NCBI GenBank assembly: GCA_964441755.1
Contig: CAYTVG010000008.1
Coordinates: 62,001-126,000 of the forward strand
DNA length: 64,000 bases
From: JAUMBM01 sp964441755
Lineage (GTDB): Bacteria > Bacteroidota > Bacteroidia > Chitinophagales > Saprospiraceae
Direction: 5' to 3'
The position numbers and the translations under genes are program-made. Positions 46,207-54,800 of the stretch are shown here, in pieces. Position 1 is the first letter of the stretch. Every line of letters starts with the position of its first letter. The notes under the pieces were generated by a model. That model had not been told where the DNA came from and did no database searches. It saw only the letters and a program-made list of their open reading frames with translations.

Positions 46207-49200
46207 TCAGGCTACAGCATGCTGTTGCGCCTGCAGGCGCCTGTCGTTGTACCAGTTTTTCCAGTAGGCAAGAATACTGATAATTGTCAGGATGATGAGG
46301 GCGTAAAAAATGGAAGGGGGTATGGGCGCAGGGTCTCCTGCTGCATAGGAGTGCAGACCTGACAAGTAGTAGTTGACACCAAAATAAGTCATTACAACAG
46401 AGGCCCATCCAAAGAGCGATGCCAGATTGAATGCATAATCGCCGCGCATACCCGGAATAAATCGCATGTGCAGGATGAAGGCATAGATCAGGATGGTGAC
46501 CAAAGCCCACGTTTCTTTGGCGTCCCAGCCCCAATAGCGCCCCCAGGATTCATTGGCCCAGACACCTCCCAGATAGGTGCCAACGCTGATCATGACCAAA
46601 CCTCCAATCAGGGTCATCTCGCTGATCATGGTCATCTCCCGGATCATGCGATTGATGTTTTCTGCATTGCGGGGATTCCTAAAAATCATGAAGATAAGAT
46701 TGATTACCCCGATGATAGCTCCCAACATCAGGAACCCATAACTGCCGGCTTCCAGCGAAACATGGATAGTCAGCCAGTAGGACTTGAGCACAGGCACCAG
46801 TGGCGTAATTTCGGGATCCAGCCAGCTGAGGCCTGCCACCATGAGGATGGTTGCCGCCAAAATATTGGTTGCTGCCAGACTGCCTGCTGATTTACGGCCA
46901 AAGATGATGCCTGCCAGTGTAGTCGTAAAGCCTATATAGATCATAGATTCATAGCCATTGCTCCAGGGAGCCCGGCCGGAAACATACCAACGAAGCCCCA
47001 GCCCTAGGGTATGGAAGGCAAAACTTACAAAAAAAAGTACGCTTAATACCTGAAAAACAGGTTGTAGCCTGAGTGAAGGCTTGAAGACAGATACAAAAAG
47101 CAGTGCTAAAAAGAGCAGTCCCAGAACCGCATAAGACATGGTCAGTCTATTAAAGACGTTGAGTTGGTTGAGCCACAACTCCGCATTAATCTTGGCGGAA
47201 GAAGGAATGATAGCAGCACCGTATTTGTGCTGGTAATCCTTGAGTTCTGTGAGAAGCTGGTTGGCTTGCTGCCAATTGCCACCGCCAATGCCGGCCTGCA
47301 GGGCCGAACGGTAGGCGTCCAAAAATTTGTCGGGCAGAGATGCCTCCTGGCCCTGGTGCTGGTGCGCCTGACGCGGAGCGTCCCAGGCGTTTTCGGGATG
47401 GTCCGAGATGGGAAATGATTTTAAAAAAGTACCTGAGAACACCATATTGCAGATGTTAACTTTTTCATCCAGCTTAATCATTTCTTTTTCAAATACCCCC
47501 CGGTCTTTGGTAGGGGTATTGTACGCCTGCTGCACATAGGGCTTCAGAATGTACTGCCCGTCGCGGGTAAAAAAATCACTATAAGAGGCCAATGGCCCGT
47601 CAACTTTGATGAGCTCCTTCGTTCGCTCATGCTTGCCCATTTTGATGAGGGGCCGCTGATACCAATCATTGGGACTTGCCAGCATGCCCAGGACAATCTG
47701 TTCGGCATTGAGTCCGTAGAGCGTCTCCTTATGAGACAGTTTTCGTACAATCTCATTCGCATAAGTATTCATGGGCTTCATCCTGCCGCGGTGATCCTGA
47801 ATAATGAGGTAGCGGAAGGAGGTCGCGTGCTCGGGGGATACCGTAGGCAGATAGCTGTCAGCCGCCCGGAGTGCCGCCGGGCTCAACCATTGCAGGCTCA
47901 TCAGTATTAAAAGCACTGCCAGAGACTTACCCGCCTGGCGCATACCGGCCAGCTGCTTGGCCAGCTGCCGGAAGCGGCTTCGGCGGTCAAAAAAGGTGAT
48001 AATCATACCGAGTGTGAGTATGCCGTATCCTAAGTAAGAAACCCAGGTTCCCCAGCGGTCGTGATTGACACTCAGGTAGGTACCCAGTTCATCCTGATCA
48101 AAGGAAGACTGGAAGAAGCGATAACCGCCGTAATTGAGGATGTGATTCATATAGATGCGTTGATCTTTGACCAGCCCCGAGCGCGGATCCCGAAGGGTCA
48201 CCTCGCTTGCATAGGAAGAGGCACTGTTGGTACCGGGATATTTCTCCAGAATGAAATCCCTTAGCGCAATGGAAAAGGGCAGTTGAACGGTTTTCGAGCC
48301 ATAGGAAATGGCGAGCTGCATATCCCCAAGATCAAATATTCTGGGTCTGCCTTCAACGCCGGCCATGCCGAAGACATATTGCTCCTGTGTCTTTCCGGCG
48401 GTGTCGGTCAGTCTGACTTTTAGTGCAGCCATACTGGAACTTTCCATTTTTTTAGCGCCTGCCTGCATATCCACCCGCGCTTTAGGTGCAAACTGCCCAA
48501 AAACAAAGCTCTGTGCCCCATTGCTGTACAGACTTCGCAGCTTTAACGGATGTAGCAGGCCTGCAGCAACTGTATCATTTTGCTGGGTAGCCATCTGCAT
48601 CTGTGTATAGGCAGAGGCAGCTTTGAAAAATAATTGATCTCCCTGCAGGACAATATTGAAAGCCTGCGGATCCTCTTCAGCACCAAAGTTGAAGAGCGTT
48701 CCCCGGATGGTCGAACGCTGCCCTTGCTGCAGGTAGTATTCTTCACGGCCATTGGCACCGCCGATAACAATCTGGAGTACCGGCCGGCCCGTAGGATCCT
48801 CAGACATAATTTCTGTAGGATTGGGCATGAATTCTACCACTTCAACCTTGAATTGCTTGCCACCTAGGATGTACTCTTCTTCAAAATGGTTGTCACCCAA
48901 GGTGGCAAAAAGAACGGGCTCAGAAAACTGGTAGCGCTTGGTACCCTTTCTCGCATCAAAGATGAGGTGGGTGTCTGAAGACAAAAAGGAGTTTGCACTG
49001 TCCCGTTCGCGTATGTGCATCATGCCCTCATAACCGAAATAGCGCGTAATGCCAGCTCCCAGCAATATTATAATAATAGCTGCATGGAAGGAAAGAACCG
49101 CCCATTTTTTTTGCTGTATCAGCCGAAAGCGATAAATGTTGACCAAAATGGATCCGCCAAAGAGAATCATTACAATCTCCAGCCACCAGCTGTTGAAAAC

Positions 49201-49338
49201 AACTTTTTTAGCAGAACTGGTGCCAAAATCATTTTCAATGAATGTTGCTACGCCAATGGCTGCTGCAAATACTAACATATACAGACCCGCCGCCGATGTT
49301 GAGAAAAGGCGGTCGAATACTTTTTTTACCATCCCCAT
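46207..49338 (-). CDS. ccsBA: CcsBA-type cytochrome c synthase (fused ResB and CcsA)
   Basis: A 1043-residue inner-membrane protein of system II cytochrome c maturation. It carries haem across the membrane and attaches it to CXXCH motifs. Residues 1-450 are ResB/CcsB-like (membrane helices around a large periplasmic domain). The middle is a periplasmic stretch. Residues about 720-1043 are CcsA with several helices and the WWD haem-binding motif (WANESWGRYWGWDAKETWA) plus flanking histidines. It should make the 112 haem attachments of the adjacent cytochromes. It lies 11 bases after the OB-fold lipoprotein gene. Confidence 0.94.
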   Translation of the reverse strand: MGMVKKVFDRLFSTSAAGLYMLVFAAAIGVATFIENDFGTSSAKKVVFNSWWLEIVMILFGGSILVNIYRFRLIQQKKWAVLSFHAAIIIILLGAGITRYFGYEGMMHIRERDSANSFLSSDTHLIFDARKGTKRYQFSEPVLFATLGDNHFEEEYILGGKQFKVEVVEFMPNPTEIMSEDPTGRPVLQIVIGGANGREEYYLQQGQRSTIRGTLFNFGAEEDPQAFNIVLQGDQLFFKAASAYTQMQMATQQNDTVAAGLLHPLKLRSLYSNGAQSFVFGQFAPKARVDMQAGAKKMESSSMAALKVRLTDTAGKTQEQYVFGMAGVEGRPRIFDLGDMQLAISYGSKTVQLPFSIALRDFILEKYPGTNSASSYASEVTLRDPRSGLVKDQRIYMNHILNYGGYRFFQSSFDQDELGTYLSVNHDRWGTWVSYLGYGILTLGMIITFFDRRSRFRQLAKQLAGMRQAGKSLAVLLILMSLQWLSPAALRAADSYLPTVSPEHATSFRYLIIQDHRGRMKPMNTYANEIVRKLSHKETLYGLNAEQIVLGMLASPNDWYQRPLIKMGKHERTKELIKVDGPLASYSDFFTRDGQYILKPYVQQAYNTPTKDRGVFEKEMIKLDEKVNICNMVFSGTFLKSFPISDHPENAWDAPRQAHQHQGQEASLPDKFLDAYRSALQAGIGGGNWQQANQLLTELKDYQHKYGAAIIPSSAKINAELWLNQLNVFNRLTMSYAVLGLLFLALLFVSVFKPSLRLQPVFQVLSVLFFVSFAFHTLGLGLRWYVSGRAPWSNGYESMIYIGFTTTLAGIIFGRKSAGSLAATNILAATILMVAGLSWLDPEITPLVPVLKSYWLTIHVSLEAGSYGFLMLGAIIGVINLIFMIFRNPRNAENINRMIREMTMISEMTLIGGLVMISVGTYLGGVWANESWGRYWGWDAKETWALVTILIYAFILHMRFIPGMRGDYAFNLASLFGWASVVMTYFGVNYYLSGLHSYAAGDPAPIPPSIFYALIILTIISILAYWKNWYNDRRLQAQQHAVA

Positions 49339-49349
49339 ATTCTCGTATC

Positions 49350-50135
49350 TTATTGTTGAACTACAGCACCCTCCATGATGATATCGTAGCGGTAGCCCGC
49401 TCCAAAATCTTTATCCAGCGCTATGGTGCCCTTAAGGGTCACTACCGACCCCAGGGCGATGTTTTCGGTGGTTGTAACGGTAAGATCCAGTTTGTCGCCC
49501 GTGCCATCCTGAATATGAATCCAGTTGCGGTTCATAATCATCGGATTAACCTTTACACACTTACCCGTAATCACGATTTGCTTGTTGGCAAATTTTGATT
49601 TGTCGGCGAATAAATCTGAGAGTCGCGTTGCGCCCTGTGCATGTGTGATTTTTCCAACTTCCAAATCGGCTGCGCCAAGCTGCGCAAGCCCTGCATCCAG
49701 CTCATCCTCGCTGCCGCCCCCGGGTTCTCGTAGGTTGGATACAAGGTAGAGTGTTTCAAACTGCCTGTTGAATTCCTGACTGAAGAAATTTTTCTTCAAC
49801 AGCCCGCCCTGAAACATGTAGGTGCCGCCAACTTTAATGTCTCTCTTCGAAATGGCTACCCAGTATTCTTCAGCACCTTCTGTCACCAGCAGATAGCTGT
49901 AGCGCGCTGTGTTCAGCACTTCTTTAACAACAATCGTTCTGACGGTAGCTTCACCAGCCTCAGCAACCATCGGTTGCCCATCGGCACTCTGAAATGAAAA
50001 CCCACCAGCAGCTTGCTGCTGGCCGGCTGCTGCTGCTGCAGGAACTTCACTTTCAATAACTTTGGGGCCAGAATTACAGGCACCCAACAACCCCAGACCC
50101 AAGGTCATGAAGAGGGGAAAATACTTGTTACTCAT
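49350..50135 (-). CDS. OB-fold-like lipoprotein of the cytochrome block
   Basis: A 261-residue protein with a lipoprotein signal (lipobox LLGAC, C20) and an Ala/Gln-rich linker. Two strand-rich halves follow. The second (QIVITGKCVKVNPMIMNRNW, IHIQDGTG, GSVVTLKGTIALDKDFGAGY) is a clear OB-fold pattern; the first (TIVVKEVLNTARYSYLLV, ISKRDIKVGGTYMFQG) is probably another. No haem motif is present. Its place between the barrel and CcsBA genes suggests an envelope accessory role, perhaps assembly or docking of the cytochromes. That role is inference from position only. Confidence 0.8.
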   Translation of the reverse strand: MSNKYFPLFMTLGLGLLGACNSGPKVIESEVPAAAAAGQQQAAGGFSFQSADGQPMVAEAGEATVRTIVVKEVLNTARYSYLLVTEGAEEYWVAISKRDIKVGGTYMFQGGLLKKNFFSQEFNRQFETLYLVSNLREPGGGSEDELDAGLAQLGAADLEVGKITHAQGATRLSDLFADKSKFANKQIVITGKCVKVNPMIMNRNWIHIQDGTGDKLDLTVTTTENIALGSVVTLKGTIALDKDFGAGYRYDIIMEGAVVQQ

Positions 50136-50196
50136 ATAGCGTGTTCAAATATTTACTAAAATGATGACCGTACCTCCGGATGGTAACCGGAAAATT

Positions 50197-51822
50197 CTAA
50201 AAACGATACATAATCCGTGTATTGATGCGGTTTACCTGCTGCGCAGGGTCATCCGCAAAAATACCTTCATAATATACAAATAAATTCATATTCTTCGCAA
50301 GGGTAAATGACAGACTCCCCCCTCCAATATGCTGGCTCACGGTATTGCTATTACTGCCAAATTGGTAGTCAATCCGCCTAAAGTAGGCCTCGGCGTCCAG
50401 CTTATTGCGAATGAGTTGATGGGACAAGCGTATCCCCAACATCTTACTCTTCAAATAGGCTGTTTCAAGCAGGTTGGCAGTGACAGAGGTGCGAATTTTT
50501 AGGTTTCCAATTTTGGCAATGTTAATGTAACCATTGTAATTGGCGCTTTGGTTTGCTCCCGATTGCTGGAATCGCCAGCTGGAGTTTGCCCCTATGGAAA
50601 CATTTTTTATCGGCGCGTAGTTGAATCCCAATCTTAGGCCCTGCCTGGATTCGTCTTCAATAAGTTGCTCTATTTGGTTCTTGTAGGTCTCATAGTAAAT
50701 GATGTTTCTGCGACTGTCAAAGGATGCAGAGAGTTGCAACTTATTGCTCAGCCTGTATCGCACGGAAGTAAATAAATTGGTGAGCTTAAGGGTATTACTT
50801 TTTACTTCCAGTATGTTTTGAAATAAATCAAGCTCGGCAGAGCCGAAAAGGCTGATGTTTTTCGCAGGCTGACTGCTGTGCTGCACATACACAAATCGGC
50901 GATCCTCTTTAAAACGATTGAACTGCTCCACGATGCCAACCGTGGTATGATGCGACTGTCGAGCCGTTCCCGAACGAATGCCTACAAAGGCTCCTCCTTG
51001 CAGGAGATTTACATTAAACGAATAATCGGCAAAGTCAGGCCTGGACCCTACTATACCGCCTACGTAAAGTCGGCCCAACTGCTTCTCAAATTGCAATCCG
51101 TCAACGGCACCAAGGTTGCTCATGCGAGGGTTGATCCGACGCCCGAAACTCAGACTTGCTGTTGAATCTAGATCATATCGGACCGACAGTCCGTATACTT
51201 TGAGCGCTTGTGCAAAGCTGTTGTGGGGGGCTCCTGCAGTATCACCCAGTGTATGCCTGTAAGTTATGTAGTTGTCTACAGAAAACTTCGATCCGTTGAT
51301 ATGCTCGCCGGTAAAATTGAAGGCATAGCGCATACGGTGGAGGTCTCTGTAATCAGAAAAATTGCTGTAACTGGCAACAGAAATACGTGCACGAATCTTT
51401 TCCTTATAAAGCGGCAAGCCGACAGTATCTTCATCAGGCAGCACAATGTTGGCAGCTGCAGGTGTAGGCGGCTGCGGACTAGGTTTCACCACGGGACTGT
51501 CAGCAATGGGTGCTGGTGCGGCAACGATTCGGGCAAAGAGCAAATCACCTACCTTGAAGGTATGATCACTCAGAGGTACACATACAGTAGAGGTGGAGGA
51601 TTTATTCTCTATTTTTAGTGCAGCTGTCCTTTCGGCAGCCGATACCGTGTACAGCGTGTCTCCGGTAGAAATGCCGCTGGTATTAGGGAATTTGACATAT
51701 ACATTTCTGGATGATACAAAAGATACACTCCCTTGTAACCAGGATTCGGCCTGCTGTGCAGGCAGCCAAAAGCCGGCAAGGATACAGATCGCTAAGAAAA
51801 TTAATTTTTGTATCATAGGCAT
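50197..51822 (-). CDS. Outer-membrane beta-barrel protein of the cytochrome block
   Basis: About 541 residues. A signal peptide (MIQKLIFLAICILAGFWLPA) precedes an SH3-like domain (residues 25-100: GSVSFVSSRNVYVKFP, ISTGDTLYTV), a Pro-rich linker, and a long series of amphipathic strands ending in an aromatic residue (RINTRIMYRF). It could span the outer membrane as a large barrel. It has no MtrB-type N-terminal CXXC and no obvious sequence match to MtrB or PioB, so any conduit role is inferred from location. The ATG at 51822 shares a base with the TGA of the 76-haem gene (TGATG), which couples the two. An alternative start is the ATG at 51816. Confidence 0.85.
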   Translation of the reverse strand: MPMIQKLIFLAICILAGFWLPAQQAESWLQGSVSFVSSRNVYVKFPNTSGISTGDTLYTVSAAERTAALKIENKSSTSTVCVPLSDHTFKVGDLLFARIVAAPAPIADSPVVKPSPQPPTPAAANIVLPDEDTVGLPLYKEKIRARISVASYSNFSDYRDLHRMRYAFNFTGEHINGSKFSVDNYITYRHTLGDTAGAPHNSFAQALKVYGLSVRYDLDSTASLSFGRRINPRMSNLGAVDGLQFEKQLGRLYVGGIVGSRPDFADYSFNVNLLQGGAFVGIRSGTARQSHHTTVGIVEQFNRFKEDRRFVYVQHSSQPAKNISLFGSAELDLFQNILEVKSNTLKLTNLFTSVRYRLSNKLQLSASFDSRRNIIYYETYKNQIEQLIEDESRQGLRLGFNYAPIKNVSIGANSSWRFQQSGANQSANYNGYINIAKIGNLKIRTSVTANLLETAYLKSKMLGIRLSHQLIRNKLDAEAYFRRIDYQFGSNSNTVSQHIGGGSLSFTLAKNMNLFVYYEGIFADDPAQQVNRINTRIMYRF

Positions 51823-54800
51823 CAATCATCTCCGGTTGGGTGACAGGCATAACAAGCTGTACTCTGGTATATATACCCGTTGACATCTTCATGATCGTCT
51901 GCCAGTTCTGCCGGGTTATCATGCTCATGGCAATCAATACAGCTGAATAACGAAAAATTATTAGGTACAGTATGGCAATCAACACAAGCATCCCATTCAC
52001 CGTCATGCGTACCACTATAAATGGGGAAATACATGCCGTCATGGTTGAAAGTAGCAGGCGTCCACGCATTCTGCGAATGGCAAGCCTCGCAGTTGGTCGG
52101 GAAACCGGCACTTTGGTGATCCGGATCGTTGGTCCCGTTGTAATCCCCGCTATGACATCCAAAGCAGGTATTGGGCGTATTGCTGTAATTCCCCCCGATA
52201 TGGCAGGCTACACAAGTATTCGCAATCGCAGCGTGCGCACCCACCAGCGGGTAAAAATCATTGTGATCAAAACTCGAAGGTACCCACGCATTCTCATTGT
52301 GACAGCTAATACAGTTGGTTGAAAATTGTGCTGCTTCGTGGTCAGGATCCGTCGTCTGGTTGAAATCAGTCAGGTGACAGCCTATACATGTGTTGGGCGT
52401 GTTGTTGTAGTCGCCGTTGTGGCAGGCAGCGCAGTCATTGGCAATGGCCGCGTGCGCGCCGTTGAGGGCATAGTAGTCGTTGTGGTTGGCAAAAGTCGCC
52501 GGCGCCCAGCCGGGCTGGGTGGTGTGGCAGCTCGCACAGTCGTTGCTGAAGCCCAGCGTCACGTGGTTGGGGTTGCTGGCCTGGTTGAAATCTGCCGTAT
52601 GGCAGCCGGCACAGGTGTTGGGGGTATTGTTGTAGTCTCCGTTGTGGCAGGCAGCACACTCATTGGCAATGATGGCGTGCCCGCCCGTAAGTGGGTAAAA
52701 ATTGTCGTGGTTGAAAGTAGCCGGTATCCAGGCCGTTTCTGTATGACAGTCCTGACAGTCTGTCGGGAACTGGGCCGCCTCGTGGTCGGGATTGGTGGTG
52801 CCGTTGTAATCCGCCAGGTGGCAGCCTACGCAGGTATTCGGCGTGTTGTTGTAGTCGCCGTTGTGACAAGCCGCACAGTCATTAGCAATACCTGCGTGCG
52901 CGCCATTGAGGGCATAGTAGTCGTTGTGGTTGGCAAAAGTCGCCGGTGCCCAGCCGGGCTGGGTGGTGTGGCAGCTCGCACAGTCGTTGCTGAAGCCCAG
53001 CGCTACGTGGTTGGGGTTGCTGGCCTGATTGAAATCAGTACCGTGACAACCTGCACAGGTGTTGGGGGTATTGTTGTAATCACCGTTGTGGCAGGCGGCA
53101 CATTCATTGGCAATAATGGCATGCCCCCCTGTCAGCGGGTAAAAATCGTCGTGGTTGAAGCTCGCAGGTATCCATGAGCTTTCTGTATGACAGTCCTGAC
53201 AATCCGTCGGAAACTGGGCGGCTTCGTGGTCGGGATTGGTGGTGCTGTTATAGTCTGTCAGGTGGCAGCCCACGCAGGTGTTGGGCGTATTGTTGTAATC
53301 ACCATTGTGACAGGCCGCACAGTCATTCGCAATAGCCGCATGCGCCCCGTTGAGTACATAGAACACATCGTGGTCAAAACTGGCCGGCAGCCAGGCGGTC
53401 TCTGTATGACAGCTCTGACAATCCGTCGGAAACTGGGCGGCTTCGTGGTCGGGATTTGTGGTCGTGTTGTAGTCTGTCAGGTGACAGCCTACACAGGTGT
53501 TGGGTGTATTGTTGTAATCGCCGTTGTGACAGGCAGCGCAGTCGTTAGCGATAGCCGCATGTGCGCCATTAAGTGCATAGTAGTCATCGTGGTTGGCAAA
53601 AGTCGCCGGTGCCCAGCCGGGCTGGGTGGTGTGGCAGCTCGCACAGTCGTTGCTGAAGCCCAGCGCTACGTGGTTGGGGTTGCTGGCCTGGTTAAAATCA
53701 GTACCGTGACAACCCGCACAGGTGTTGGGGGTATTGTTATAGTCCCCGTTATGACAGGCAGCACACTCATTGGCAATCAGTGCATGACCCCCCGTCAGGG
53801 CATAAAAGTTATCGTGGTCAAAAGTTGAAGGTGTCCAGGACATTTCCGTATGACAGCTGGCACAGTCTGTTGGGAACTGAGCCGCCTCGTGGTCAGGATC
53901 CGTCGTCTGGTTGAAATCCGTCAGGTGACAGCCTACACAGGTATTAGGCGTATTGTTGTAATCGCCATTGTGACAGGCGGCACAGTCATTGGCGATGGCC
54001 GCATGCGCGCCGTTGAGGGCATAGTAATCATTGTGATCGCTAAAGCTTGCCGGTGCCCAGCCAAAAGCAGTGGTATGGCAGCTTGCACAATCTGTGCTGA
54101 AGTTGAGGGCCACATGATCAGGATTATTAGCCTGCATAAAGGCCGCACTGTGGCAGTCTGCACAGTTGGTCGATGTCCCCGCAAATCCGGAGGCATGACA
54201 CTGCATACAATCTGCCCCCAGGTGGGCCCCCGTGAGCGGGAAAGCAGTAGCATCATGGTCAAAAACCAAGTCAGCATCACCCGTCGGGTGGCAGGCGAGA
54301 CAGGCTGTATTGTTGTAAACATAGCCGTTCACACCTTCATGGTCCTCATCCGTCTCCGGATTGGTATGGCAACTTACACAGCTGAATTCTGCGTAATTGT
54401 TAGGGTTGGTATGGCAGTCCGTACACTGACTCCACTCTCCCTCATGCGCACCACTGTAGATCGGAAAATACTGACTGTCATGGTCAAAATCAGCAGGTGT
54501 CCAGACGTTCTCACTGTGACAACTCGCACAGTCAGTAGAAAATCCGGCTGCTGCGTGGTTAGGATCCGTTGTCCCGTTGTAGTCCGCCTGGTGGCAACCT
54601 ACACAGGTATTGGGCGTATTGTTGTAGTCGCCGTTATGACAAGCCGCACAATCATTGGCAATGGCCGCATGCGCGCCATTGAGCGGATAGTAATCATTGT
54701 GGTTGGCAAAAGTTGCCGGCGCCCAGCCGGGCTGGGTGGTATGGCAACTGGCACAGTCATTGCTGAAGCCCAGCGCCACGTGGTTGGGATTACTGGCCTG

